From: JAJDAN01 sp046583095
GTDB taxonomy: Bacteria; Myxococcota_A; UBA9160; UBA4427
Reading direction: 5' to 3'
Assembly: GCA_046583095.1 (NCBI GenBank)
Contig: JAYGDB010000143.1
Coordinates: 6,608-70,607, forward strand
Length of the DNA stretch: 64,000 nt
The position numbers and the translations under genes were made by a program. Under the pieces are notes generated by a model that was given only the letters and a program-made list of their open reading frames with translations, ran no database searches and had not been told where the DNA came from. Shown in pieces: positions 34,394 to 43,523 of the stretch; position 1 is the first letter of the stretch; every line of letters begins with the position of its first letter.

Positions 34394-35410
34394 ATGACTC
34401 ACCCGGCACTCCAGACGCCTGTGTGCGAGATCCTCGGCATCGAGTACCCGATCATCCAGGCCGGGATGGGCTTCATCGCCCGGAGCGAACTCGCCGCCGC
34501 CGTCTCGCAGGCGGGCGGACTCGGGATGATCGGGTCTGCCTCGCTCTCACCCGACGAGCTACGCGCCGAGATCCGCAAGGTGCGCGAGCAGACGGATCGT
34601 CCGTTCGGTGTGGACGTCCTGTTCGCGACGAGCCGCAATCCGGCGGCGGACGTGGTCACGGGCCAACTCGCCCACAGCGTCCAGGCCCACATCGATGTCG
34701 TCTTCGAAGAGAAGGTGCCGGTGCTCGCGAGCGGCCTGGGTGATCCCGGACCGGTAGTCGGCCAGGCCCACGACCTCGGCATGACCGTGATCGCGCTCGT
34801 CGGCAATACGAAGAACGCACGCCGGGTCGAAGCCAGCGGCGTCGATATCGTCGTGGCCCAGGGCTACGACGGCGGCGGACACACCGGCCGGGTCGGAACC
34901 CTGTCATTGCTCCCCGCCGTGCTCGACGCCGTGGATGTACCCGTCATGGCCGCCGGCGGCATCGGCGACGGTCGCGGCATCGCCGGCGTCCTTGCCATGG
35001 GCGGCGTAGGCGTTTGGATGGGAACCCGATTCGTTGCCAGCGAGGAAGCCCACGGCCACGAGAAGTACAAGCAACGGATCACCGAGATCGACGACGAAGG
35101 AACCATCCGCACCCGCTGCTTCTCGGGCAAACCCTGCCGCATGATCCAGAACCAGACCACCCAGGCCTGGGAGGACCCGGATCTCCAGGCTCGCATCCAG
35201 CCGTTCCCGAAGCAGTTCGGCGTGATCGCCGAGTGGCTCGGCGAGGACCCCTACACCACGGGCCGCTTCGAAGGCAAGGTCGAGACCGGCGCACTGGCTG
35301 CCGGACAGTCGGCCGGCATCATCCGAGAGGTGCTGCCCAGCCGCGAGATCGTGCAGGCGCTGATCCGCGAGACGAATGCCGCTCTCGAACGCCTGACGTC
35401 ACGACACTGA
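34394..35410 (+). CDS. Nitronate monooxygenase
   Basis: A 338-residue FMN-dependent TIM-barrel enzyme of the 2-nitropropane dioxygenase family. It has PIIQAGMGFIARSELAAAVSQAGGLGMIG at the N-terminus, the catalytic-type His163 in GYDGGGHTGR and the phosphate-binding MAAGGIGDGRG and GVWMGTRFVASEE loops. AGGAG sits 7 nt before the ATG at 34394. Relatives oxidise alkyl nitronates or act as flavin oxidoreductases in fatty-acid or steroid pathways. Its end overlaps the convergent histidine kinase gene by 12 nt. Confidence 0.9.
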   Translation: MTHPALQTPVCEILGIEYPIIQAGMGFIARSELAAAVSQAGGLGMIGSASLSPDELRAEIRKVREQTDRPFGVDVLFATSRNPAADVVTGQLAHSVQAHIDVVFEEKVPVLASGLGDPGPVVGQAHDLGMTVIALVGNTKNARRVEASGVDIVVAQGYDGGGHTGRVGTLSLLPAVLDAVDVPVMAAGGIGDGRGIAGVLAMGGVGVWMGTRFVASEEAHGHEKYKQRITEIDDEGTIRTRCFSGKPCRMIQNQTTQAWEDPDLQARIQPFPKQFGVIAEWLGEDPYTTGRFEGKVETGALAAGQSAGIIREVLPSREIVQALIRETNAALERLTSRH

Positions 35411-38053
35411 AGAATCCATCGCCGCGCCGGGCCGATCGGCAAGGAGATGTCCGATCTTTTCGAGGAGAGCGGCACTCCGGTACGGCTTCTGTATGTAGGC
35501 ACTGTGGCCGTGCCTCTCGTGTCCATTCCGAATCGCCGGGAGCGCTTCCTCGGGTGGGTGTCCGCTCGAGAGCAGAATCGGAAGCTCGGGATAATCATGC
35601 CGCATGCGAGCGTGCGTTTCGATTCCGCTGAGGCCCGGCATGGTGAGATCGAGGATCACGAGATCGACGCTGGGATTGGCTTTCTCCAGCAACTCCAATC
35701 CTGCTTCTCCATCTTCAGCCGTCTCCACTTCGAAGTCCGCCGCCTGGAGACGCTTGGTCAAGAGCGAACGAATCGCCGCCTCGTCGTCGATCACCAGCAC
35801 CCTGTACCCCGAGAAGCTGTGCCGCACATCCTCGGGCGCCGACGGGGCAGACGCCTTGCCTGCAGTCTGCCCGACGGGAAGCATCACGCTGAACGTGGTC
35901 CCCTCGTTCATTTTCGTCTCGATTCTCAGCAGGGATCCCTTGTGTTTGTCGAGGATCCCTCGAGTCGCGGCCAACCCCAACCCGTGCCCCCCCTGCGTGA
36001 ATTTCGTAGAGAAGAAGGGTTCGAAGATCTTCTCGAGAGTGCCCTGGTCCATCCCGCATCCGTTGTCCCTGACACTCAGATAGACGGTCGGCTGCTGGGC
36101 CTGACCATGCTCGAAGAACGCATCCGCATCGGGCAGCCGCCTTGGCTCTCCCAGCCCTGTCTCGATCGTGATGGTCCCCCAGTCATCATCTTGGATGGCG
36201 TCGGCTGCATTACTCAACAGGTTCATCACGACCTGCCGAAGCTCTGCAGCACCGCCACGCACGAGCGGTAGATCTTGATCCAAATCGAAGATTTTCTCGA
36301 TGTTCTTCGGAATCGCAACCGAGATCAACTGGGTCGCTTCCAGTACCAATGACGAGAGATCGAGATCCTCCTGCGCGACGACGATCTTGCCGGCGTACGC
36401 GAGAAGCTGTCCCGTGAGTTCGCTGGCACGCACGGCAGCGGACTCGACTTCCGCCAAGGGGGGGCGCGCGGGAGAATCCGGGTCCAACTCCTCGCGCGCA
36501 AGCTCTGCATTGCCCAGGATCGCCACCAGTATGTTGTTGAAGTCGTGCGCGATGTTGCCGGCCATGTGTCCGAGCCCCTCGAGCTTCTGGGCTTGGAGCA
36601 TCGCCCGCGTCTCGTTGCGTTCGTTCGTGACGTCGGTAAATCGCCAGGCACGGCCCCTGAAGCCCTGATTCGTCTCGATCGGAAAGCTCTCTATCTTGAG
36701 TATGCGACCATCGGCCAGGCCGAAGTCGCCAGCTCCGGAGTGGTCCTTATCGAATTCCCCGGCGGAACGGTGGTTCAATCCCTCCATGAACGCTCTTACC
36801 TTCGGCCCACCCTGCTTGAGCATCTTCTCGACCGCCTCCGCAACCGCCTTTGGCCCGGCACGCTGCGCCTCCTCGGACACGTTGAAGAGCCTGAAGAAGG
36901 CCCGGTTGACGTGGCGAAACCTGCCGTTCGAGTCGAAGATGACGATGCCCTCTCCGACTGCTTCACTCAAGCCATCGATAAGCAATATTTTTTGCTCTAC
37001 CTCGCGCGTCTTGGCTCGAAGCGCGGTTTGATCACGCAAGCGCAGACACAGGCCTGCTGGTCCTGACAGTGGCCCGTGGTTGACCGGGGTAACCTCGATT
37101 ACGACCCACTTCACCTCTTCGAGCGAAGACACGAAACGATGCTCTTCGAAGTCGATGCTCGATGATTCTCTCGACACATCGGAGAGCGAGAAGGTCGGCA
37201 CGGTCTGCGCGAGCAGATCCTCGACTGCCTCACCCCTTACGATCTGTCCCGGGCCGAAGAGCGCATGCGCAGCCGGATTGGCCCACTGAAACCGGTGATG
37301 GAGGCTGACGATCAGGATGGCATCCGCGTCGTGGTTCAGGATCCGAGGAAGTGAGACCCGTTCCAATCCGAAGAGATTGCGCCGCTCCACGGCGTACAGG
37401 AACAGCGCACAGCTAATCGCGAAGCCGAGCGCCGTGGGGTCGTAGGTAAAGGGCTCCGGGTTCGCCACGTAGACCACGTTGAGCGCCATTGGAATCGCCG
37501 CGGCGCCGACAAGGTAACGGAACTGGGAGCGAAGTTCGGGGTCGGCGGCGCGCAGGCTCGCCCTCCAGTGATGCCACATGGCCACCAGGATGACTGTGTA
37601 GTTGGGGATGGCCGTGGCATACCAGAGTGGGCCATAGCTGCTTCGCGAACTCGGGTGGATCTCCGTCAGGAATTGACCGTGCCAGGGATTCGTGACGAGA
37701 CCGATCCAGAGCAGCAAATTGAGAGCAGCCAGGTACTTCAGCTCGAATTTGGGCGCGACCTTCTCCTCGCCGACATACTCCGAGAACTTGCGTGTGAACA
37801 GCCACCAGGCCGGGGCGATTGCCAGCAAGCCCGTGTAGAGCAGGATCATCCCGATCCATCGGACCAACGCGTACTCGTCTTCCCACCACTGGTTGGCGAT
37901 CAGGTCGCCCACCGAGAAGACCAGTGCCGACCCGAAGAGCAGTCCAAGCCCGCGCGCCAGGGGGCCGGGGGGCCGACGAATATTGATGTAGGTCGTCAGT
38001 CCCACCAGCAGTGTGATGGCCAGAGCAGTAGAGAATGTCCAGGGGAGCATCAT
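35399..38053 (-). CDS. Hybrid sensor histidine kinase with N-terminal 7TM domain
   Basis: An 884-residue membrane kinase. Seven hydrophobic helices fill residues 1-225 (a 7TM histidine-kinase sensor domain), followed by two PAS-like domains (about 235-345 and 355-480), a HisKA helix with phospho-acceptor His503 (NIAHDFNNIL), a HATPase domain (NLLSNAADAIQ, VRDNGCGMD, GGHGLGLAATRGI) and a C-terminal receiver with phospho-acceptor Asp802 (LVILDLTMPG). The N-box and HDFNN motif are of the NtrB/hybrid type. I chose the ATG at 38053 because GGAGGT lies 7 nt upstream. No response-regulator gene is adjacent. Confidence 0.93.
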   Translation of the reverse strand: MMLPWTFSTALAITLLVGLTTYINIRRPPGPLARGLGLLFGSALVFSVGDLIANQWWEDEYALVRWIGMILLYTGLLAIAPAWWLFTRKFSEYVGEEKVAPKFELKYLAALNLLLWIGLVTNPWHGQFLTEIHPSSRSSYGPLWYATAIPNYTVILVAMWHHWRASLRAADPELRSQFRYLVGAAAIPMALNVVYVANPEPFTYDPTALGFAISCALFLYAVERRNLFGLERVSLPRILNHDADAILIVSLHHRFQWANPAAHALFGPGQIVRGEAVEDLLAQTVPTFSLSDVSRESSSIDFEEHRFVSSLEEVKWVVIEVTPVNHGPLSGPAGLCLRLRDQTALRAKTREVEQKILLIDGLSEAVGEGIVIFDSNGRFRHVNRAFFRLFNVSEEAQRAGPKAVAEAVEKMLKQGGPKVRAFMEGLNHRSAGEFDKDHSGAGDFGLADGRILKIESFPIETNQGFRGRAWRFTDVTNERNETRAMLQAQKLEGLGHMAGNIAHDFNNILVAILGNAELAREELDPDSPARPPLAEVESAAVRASELTGQLLAYAGKIVVAQEDLDLSSLVLEATQLISVAIPKNIEKIFDLDQDLPLVRGGAAELRQVVMNLLSNAADAIQDDDWGTITIETGLGEPRRLPDADAFFEHGQAQQPTVYLSVRDNGCGMDQGTLEKIFEPFFSTKFTQGGHGLGLAATRGILDKHKGSLLRIETKMNEGTTFSVMLPVGQTAGKASAPSAPEDVRHSFSGYRVLVIDDEAAIRSLLTKRLQAADFEVETAEDGEAGLELLEKANPSVDLVILDLTMPGLSGIETHARMRHDYPELPILLSSGHPPEEALPAIRNGHERHGHSAYIQKPYRSAALLEKIGHLLADRPGAAMDSSVS

Positions 38054-38392
38054 GAGACCCACCTCCGTTGCTGCAACGACGCTCGAGCGGGCAGTTCAGC
38101 GGGTGCTGTGAAGGGAGCGTGGGCTGCGGCAGCTGAGGCGATCCTGAGGGGCACGGCGAACTCCTGGGTAACAGGACTATGACAGGACTTCAATTTTGTT
38201 CGGGCGTAGGCGGCCTCGCAACCACCCTCCGCAGGCATCACAAAATCTTTGCAACCGCTCACAGACCTGCCAGGTCGAGCGCGGGCTTCCAGAGGGTTTT
38301 CACCCCGATGGAGACGGTTTCCGCGTGGACATCACCTCGCGCGCGACCGATCCGGCACCTGGCATCGACTGCTGCTTGCGCGAGTCGTCTTC
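38054..38392. other. Gene-free region upstream of the histidine kinase
   Basis: About 340 bp between the kinase start and the end of the aspartyl protease gene. The open frames here look like shadows. It contains an 8-bp direct repeat (see 38171-38189) and a locally AT-richer patch around 38188-38200. Confidence 0.6.
38171..38189. repeat. 8-bp direct repeat, possible regulator site
   Basis: ACAGGACT occurs at 38171-38178 and again at 38182-38189, so the copies are offset by 11 bp, one helical turn. It lies about 118 bp upstream of the histidine kinase start. Such spacing is typical of sites bound by dimeric response regulators, but only two copies are seen. Confidence 0.4.
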
Positions 38393-39601
38393 TCAGTCGT
38401 CTTCGTCGGTGTATGCCCCGGCGGCGGGAATCGCGTTCTCTCCGCCGGGGTACGCGACCTCGATGATCTCGTCACGCCCGACGCGACGCGAGCCGTACAA
38501 CTCGCGCCCCTCGCGGATCGCCGTCGCCACGGTTCGGGCGTGCGTAAGCTGCGGGAAAAGGGCCTGCTGATCGAAGTAGTCGCCCGCACGCAACCCGTAC
38601 TTCCACGCGGGACTGCCGCTGCGCACGAACTGGACGAATACCGCGCTTGGCGCCGAGGCCATGTAGGCGCCCGTCTGCTGCCCGATCGCGATGTCGGTTC
38701 CCAAGAACGTCACGGGGACCCCGGCGCGGCGCTTGAGCCAGATCCGGCCACGCTGATAGTCGAGACGCAGCTTGAACTGCGACATGAGGTCATAGCCGAT
38801 CGCGGAGTCGGTATTGCCACCGAGGTTGTAGGTTCCGCGCGGCGCAACCTCCATCGGCACCTCGCCGAGATCGAAGGGCCCTATGCGGAGCCGCTGCCGC
38901 TCCTTGAACAGCATCGATGTCTCTCCGACGGTGGTTCCTACAGTCCGGCCCTTGGGCAGGCCGTTGTACCGAATGCCGATCTTCTTGAGCGCCTTGGCCG
39001 ATACGCTCAGGCCCGCCGGATCACCCGTGTCCAGCAGCACCTGGAGCGGCTTCTTGCCGCCGAGGTCGACCTGGATGAATGGGCGGTTTCCGGTGACTCG
39101 CATCGGGAGAACGACTTCGTCCTCGCCGGACACCGTCGCGGGTACCTCGAAGCGCTTGGCGTCGTAGAAGCGGACGACTCCGGCGTCGAAGTCCAGCTCG
39201 ACGACGAACTTCGACAGGTAGCGGCCACCGAGAAGTCCGTAGTCCCATCCCGCGGAGGACGAGTGATCGGATCGACTGGTGTCGACCCAGAACTGGAGAT
39301 CCTTGCCGAGGCTCGTCTTCCGGATGTAGGGGCTGCTCTTGGTCCTTCGCACGTTCACGCCGTTGGCGCGGGCCGCTGCCGGCGTCAGTACCGAGCTGCT
39401 CGCCCCCGTGTCGAGCCACAGCAAGAAGTCCCTGTGATCCTCGGGTGCCACGTCGACCGCGACTCGATTCAGTTGATTCGAGAAGCGGAGCATCTCGAGT
39501 TCGCCGACGAGCGAGTCTTCCGGAACCTCCGCTGCAATCGCGGAGGCGGCGAGGATCAGCGAAACGAGTGCGAACAGGCTCGCGATGCCACGAGTCGGCA
39601 T
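38393..39601 (-). CDS. Exported retropepsin-like aspartyl protease with PDZ-like end
   Basis: A 402-residue protein with a signal peptide (about residues 1-24, ending ASAIAA). It carries two aspartyl-protease motifs, LWLDTGASSS (Asp64) and VLLDTGDPAG (Asp191), so both lobes are encoded in one chain. The C-terminal ~90 residues (FVRSGSPAWKYGLRAGDYF) look like a degenerate PDZ domain. It should act in the periplasm or outside. The ATG overlaps a 15-bp palindrome at 39600-39614. Substrate is unknown. Confidence 0.82.
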   Translation of the reverse strand: MPTRGIASLFALVSLILAASAIAAEVPEDSLVGELEMLRFSNQLNRVAVDVAPEDHRDFLLWLDTGASSSVLTPAAARANGVNVRRTKSSPYIRKTSLGKDLQFWVDTSRSDHSSSAGWDYGLLGGRYLSKFVVELDFDAGVVRFYDAKRFEVPATVSGEDEVVLPMRVTGNRPFIQVDLGGKKPLQVLLDTGDPAGLSVSAKALKKIGIRYNGLPKGRTVGTTVGETSMLFKERQRLRIGPFDLGEVPMEVAPRGTYNLGGNTDSAIGYDLMSQFKLRLDYQRGRIWLKRRAGVPVTFLGTDIAIGQQTGAYMASAPSAVFVQFVRSGSPAWKYGLRAGDYFDQQALFPQLTHARTVATAIREGRELYGSRRVGRDEIIEVAYPGGENAIPAAGAYTDEDD

Positions 39602-39614
39602 ACCCGACGGGTAT
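39600..39614. promoter_or_regulatory. Perfect palindrome overlapping a start codon
   Basis: ATACCCG-A-CGGGTAT forms 7-bp perfect arms around one base. One arm includes the first base pairs of the start codon of the aspartyl protease gene. It could be an operator or an mRNA hairpin covering the start. Confidence 0.4.
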
Positions 39615-39686
39615 CAGTTCGGACCACCCCGATCAAGGAAAACCCGCCTTGCGCGTGTCCTCCCGGGTACGCTCGCGACCTGGGAG

Positions 39687-41015
39687 CTAGCCGGCAGCGC
39701 CGAGCCGGGCGGCGGTCCGAGACCTCTGCCTCACCCAGGCGAGTGCCAGCAGGGCGACCCCCTCGAGCAGCGCGAGCTGCGGTTCGGGTACCGCGAAGCT
39801 GCAACCCTCCATCGTGTTGATCGGATTGCAGCGAAACGTCGTGTCGCCCTCAAAGGCCACCTGGTAGGGCGAAAGGAGGAGGTCGGGATCCCGGTAGTCG
39901 GTACTCACGAAGTGCGCGCCGCTCGCGAAGGCCTGGTCGCGCCGTGCCGTGTCGTTCGCGATGGCCTCCTGGGTTTCGACATCGGCCCGGGTGCGCACGA
40001 GAAAGCCGTCGGCCACGAGGCCCGGGATCTCCGGATCATACGGATCGTTGCGCTTCATGAAAGCGGCTTCCGCGGCTTCGGGCGGTGAACTGGTGAACAT
40101 CACAGCACCTGCGAGCGACGGGCGCGGCGACAGGTAGGTGGCGAGGTAGCTGCCCCCGTTATCGAGAGCGAAGTAGACCTTGCCGCTCGCCTCCAGAAGA
40201 GTTGGCCAGCCCTCGCTCAGCACCGCTTCGCGAAGAGTTTCGTACCCGCCGCGGACGTCATCGGGTGTCAGCAGATGATCCTCGCCGAACACGCTGCGGA
40301 TTTCCGCCTCGAGGAGGCCGAACATCCGAGCGCTGAAGGGCTCGGGAACCGCCCAAGGGATGACGCCGATTGGGGGCGTTTCCACGACCACTTCGGGCAG
40401 CAGATCGTCCTTGACCTCGATCAGCACCAGGATGGGGATGTGGCGAGGATTGGCGAGCGACCAATCACGGATCGTCGTGAGGCACGCGACGAGCGTGTAG
40501 CAGGTGCTGCGGAAGTCGATGTCCTGGACGTGAAAGACCTTGAATCCGTCTTCCGCGAGCGCGGGATCGAAGGGCATACCGGGGAGAGCCGGGTACTCGG
40601 GGAGGAAAAAGTGCCACCCAAATGGGTACTGGTAGAGATTCTCCTGCATCCCGAAACCGAGGGGCTCTGCGAATACGTCGAGTTCGAACTGGCGGATCCC
40701 CATCTCGCCGAGTTGCACATCGAGGCTGGGGTGCGTGTAGCGCAACCGCTGGACGCAGTTGTCCGCCACGGTCTCCCCCGGGCAAAGGCCATCCAACGCG
40801 ACCGGTGCATCAGCCAAAACAAGGACCATCACGCTGTCCAGCACGGCATCCGGCTGGATGTGATAGGAGTTGTGGCTGCCGATCAACTGGACCTCGTTCA
40901 TCCGCAGGTCGTCGAGTTCGGGCGGGAAGTCGTCGACCTCGGCCTGTGCGAGAGAAGCCGGGAGCCCGAAGGCAACCAGGTGCAAGATGAGGGGAAGTCG
41001 AAGCCAGGATTGCAT
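39687..41015 (-). CDS. PI-PLC-like phosphodiesterase with PEP-CTERM sorting signal
   Basis: A 442-residue exported protein (signal peptide about residues 1-25). The domain resembles calcium-dependent PI-specific phospholipase C-like proteins: LIGSHNSYH (His48), GIRQFELDVFAEP, FKVFHVQDIDFRSTC and a second catalytic-type region PILVLIEVKDD. The C-terminus has VPEP followed by a hydrophobic helix and an Arg-rich tail (residues ~412-442), the PEP-CTERM tripartite signal for exosortase processing. The real substrate is unknown. Confidence 0.82.
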   Translation of the reverse strand: MQSWLRLPLILHLVAFGLPASLAQAEVDDFPPELDDLRMNEVQLIGSHNSYHIQPDAVLDSVMVLVLADAPVALDGLCPGETVADNCVQRLRYTHPSLDVQLGEMGIRQFELDVFAEPLGFGMQENLYQYPFGWHFFLPEYPALPGMPFDPALAEDGFKVFHVQDIDFRSTCYTLVACLTTIRDWSLANPRHIPILVLIEVKDDLLPEVVVETPPIGVIPWAVPEPFSARMFGLLEAEIRSVFGEDHLLTPDDVRGGYETLREAVLSEGWPTLLEASGKVYFALDNGGSYLATYLSPRPSLAGAVMFTSSPPEAAEAAFMKRNDPYDPEIPGLVADGFLVRTRADVETQEAIANDTARRDQAFASGAHFVSTDYRDPDLLLSPYQVAFEGDTTFRCNPINTMEGCSFAVPEPQLALLEGVALLALAWVRQRSRTAARLGAAG

Positions 41016-41064
41016 CCGGATCTCCAGCGGTTGGACTCCCAGAGTCTAGGCGCCTACAGCAACC

Positions 41065-42231
41065 TCAGCTCGAGAGCTGGATCCCCATCAGCGCTTCCAT
41101 GTTGCCGTGGAAGAACGCGTCCAGCGTGGCCGGATCGCAGTTCGTCATGCTCGCTTCGAACTTCGCGATCGGGTCTGAGGTGCCCTCGGGATGGGGGTAG
41201 TCCGAACCGAACACGAGCAGTTCTGGGCCGACGTTCTCGATGATCCAACCCACCGGCTCGCCCGCGAACGGAGAGAACTTCAGGTGCCGGCGTACGCAGT
41301 CCGACGGCCGCTCGCCCTGCGTGCGGCCGCGGAATAGCCTGCCCGTGTAGTCCAGCCCCTTCAGCCAGGAAGGCAGCCAGAAGGCGGCGTGCTCCATCGA
41401 GACGCCTCGCAAGCCCGGGTGCCGCTCGAAGACCCCGTCGAAGATCATCGCAGCCAGGAAGATCTGCGCGCTGTTTCCGATCGTCAGGAGGCCAAGCTCG
41501 CCCGCAGGCGCGTCGCCGCCCAACTCTCGCGCCTGTCGGCCGTTGTTCCGGAAACTGGGCGAAACCGCGCGGTACTCGCCGTTGACGGCGACGTGGACGA
41601 CGAAGGGCACGCCCGCGGCCTCGAAGCGCGACCACACCGCGTCGTAATCTGGGTGTGTGAACGAGCGTGCGTCGTTGTCGGGCTGGTTGGTGTCGACCAT
41701 GAACGTGTAGCAGCCGGCCGCGAAGCCCTCGTCCAGGATCCGACCCGCCTCCTCGGGTCCGAGCGACAGGGGCACATAGCCGACTGCCTTCATGCGCACA
41801 TCCTGCGCGCAGAACCGGCCCATTGCCCGGTTCAGCGCGCGCGAACCCGCTCGGAGGATCTCCGGGTCTTCGCTGTGCGCGACCTGGTGGAACGCGAAGG
41901 TCGGGAGGATCAGTTGAAGCTCGAAGCCCAACAGGTCGAGACAGTGAGATCTTTCCGTCGGGTCGAAGGCGCCAATCCGGTTCCAGCCGCTCTTGCTGTT
42001 GTCGAGGAGCTTCTCCTCGAACTTCGCCATCACCGCGGGGTCGGCGTGACGCTTGGCGAAGAGCTCCCGCCCGCGCGCGAGCCCTGCCTGGCTGACCGGC
42101 AGTTCGGTCTGGCTGTCCATCGGCGGAATCACGGCCCGCTCCGCGGGTTCGGCCGCCGCGTAGATGAAATCGTCGAGCTCGATGATGTGGCTGTCGGCGT
42201 CGATGATCTTTCGATGGGCCGCGTAGGTCAT
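41065..42231 (-). CDS. Amidohydrolase family 2 (ACMSD-like TIM barrel)
   Basis: A 388-residue metal-dependent hydrolase or decarboxylase fold. The first metal motif reads DADSHI (residues 11-16), a middle His lies in VVHVAVNG, and the C-terminal acid is in FGSDYPHPEGT. The HxH at strand 1 is changed to DSH, as in many members of this subgroup. The ATG at 42231 is preceded at 6 nt by TAGAAT on the minus strand. A second amidohydrolase lies at 50175. Substrate is unknown. Confidence 0.87.
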   Translation of the reverse strand: MTYAAHRKIIDADSHIIELDDFIYAAAEPAERAVIPPMDSQTELPVSQAGLARGRELFAKRHADPAVMAKFEEKLLDNSKSGWNRIGAFDPTERSHCLDLLGFELQLILPTFAFHQVAHSEDPEILRAGSRALNRAMGRFCAQDVRMKAVGYVPLSLGPEEAGRILDEGFAAGCYTFMVDTNQPDNDARSFTHPDYDAVWSRFEAAGVPFVVHVAVNGEYRAVSPSFRNNGRQARELGGDAPAGELGLLTIGNSAQIFLAAMIFDGVFERHPGLRGVSMEHAAFWLPSWLKGLDYTGRLFRGRTQGERPSDCVRRHLKFSPFAGEPVGWIIENVGPELLVFGSDYPHPEGTSDPIAKFEASMTNCDPATLDAFFHGNMEALMGIQLSS

Positions 42232-42237
42232 GCGCTG

Positions 42238-42243
42238 ATTCTA
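42238..42243 (-). promoter_or_regulatory. Putative -10 element of a leaderless gene
   Basis: On the minus strand TAGAAT ends 6 nt before the ATG at 42231, with no Shine-Dalgarno. It is identical to the element at 17900. Confidence 0.4.
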
Positions 42244-42363
42244 TCCCAACTCGGGCCGCGCACCTGTAAGCCCAATCGCAGAGCCAGGGAATCGGCGGAT
42301 GCCAGAACGGCACGGCAGACGCATTTCGGGACTGCCGTCTTGAAACGCCCGGGGGACCTGGAG

Positions 42364-42369
42364 TAGTAC
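42364..42369 (+). promoter_or_regulatory. Possible -10 element of a leaderless gene
   Basis: TAGTAC ends 6 nt before the ATG at 42376. It is a weaker match than the TATGCT and TAGAAT cases but has the same spacing and also lacks a Shine-Dalgarno. Confidence 0.3.
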
Positions 42370-42375
42370 TGCGGC

Positions 42376-43461
42376 ATGTCGATGACCGGGCAACTGGGGC
42401 TCCAGGGCGCCGCTGCGGCGGGCGCGCTGTTGCTGGCGACCCTCGCCTGCATGCCGGTATTGCAGGTACCGACGGTTTCCAATGCGGCGGTGGCCGAGGA
42501 GGCCAGGCGCCAGCGGGAACTGGCGATCGAGCTCTATCACGCGCGACGCGTGAGGCTCGCCGGAGTCGCGGCCCGGCTGCGCATCGGCGGGGTCGATCTA
42601 TGCGGCGAGCAGGTCGGCCCCTACTACGGGCTGCGCTTGCTCAGTCTGTCCGACATCCGGGAAGACTTTCGAGAGGCCATCGCATCGGTACTGGGGATCT
42701 CGGACGAACCGACCGTGGAACTGATCGACCCCGGCTCGCCCGCCGACCGGGCGGGCCTCCAGCAGGGCTGGCAGGTGGCCCGGGTCAACGGCCGACCGGT
42801 CTCCAACTTCACCGAGGTCGAGTTGGCGATCGCCGACGCCGCAGGCGGCCCGCTGAAACTGGAACTCTCCGGCAGCCAGGCCGGCGCGACCGTAGTGGTC
42901 GAGCCGGTCAGCGCCTGTAGCTTTCCGGTGCTGATGCAGACGAGTGACTCCGTCAACGCGTTCGCCGACGGGCGGCGGGTGGTCATCTCCAGCGGCATGA
43001 TCAAGTTCGTCGAGAGCGAAGACGAGTTGGCGCTGGTCGTCGGCCACGAAATGGCCCACAACGTGCTGGAGCACGTCCAGAAGCAGCAGGGCAACTACGT
43101 GCTGGGGCGCTTGCTCGGCCTGCTGGTGGATGCCGGCGCGGCGGCCGCCGGAGTCGATACGGGCCGCACGGGCGAGGCCCTGGGAGCGGCCCTTGGCGCG
43201 ACCCTTGCTTCGAAGGGCTTCGAGGCCGAATCCGATTACATGGGCGCATACCTCGCCGCGCGATCCGGCTACCCGATCTCGGGAGCACCGATGCTGTGGC
43301 GGCGCATGGCGGTCGAGCACCCCTCGTCGATCCAGGGCGGCTTCATGGCATCCCACCCGAGCACACCCGAGCGCTTCATCGCCCTCGAGCAGACCGTGGC
43401 CGAAATCGAGCGCCGCCTCGCCGCGGGCGAAGAACTGGAACCGCTCCGCCGCGAGCCCTAG
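42376..43461 (+). CDS. M48 family metalloprotease with PDZ domain
   Basis: A 361-residue exported zinc protease. A hydrophobic N-terminal segment ends at Cys25 (a possible, imperfect lipobox); a PDZ-like module covers about residues 95-175 (VELIDPGSPADRAGLQQGWQVARVNGR), and the M48 domain follows. The zinc site is HEMAH (His224, Glu225, His228) with a third ligand Glu285 in EAESDYMG. Such proteins act in periplasmic or outer-membrane quality control (compare BepA/LoiP). The gene is divergent from the amidohydrolase gene. Confidence 0.9.
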   Translation: MSMTGQLGLQGAAAAGALLLATLACMPVLQVPTVSNAAVAEEARRQRELAIELYHARRVRLAGVAARLRIGGVDLCGEQVGPYYGLRLLSLSDIREDFREAIASVLGISDEPTVELIDPGSPADRAGLQQGWQVARVNGRPVSNFTEVELAIADAAGGPLKLELSGSQAGATVVVEPVSACSFPVLMQTSDSVNAFADGRRVVISSGMIKFVESEDELALVVGHEMAHNVLEHVQKQQGNYVLGRLLGLLVDAGAAAAGVDTGRTGEALGAALGATLASKGFEAESDYMGAYLAARSGYPISGAPMLWRRMAVEHPSSIQGGFMASHPSTPERFIALEQTVAEIERRLAAGEELEPLRREP

Positions 43462-43523
43462 ATCGATCGGGGCAGACGACTCGCGGATTCTGGATGCCGA
43501 GATCGACGCTTCACCCGCGCCCC

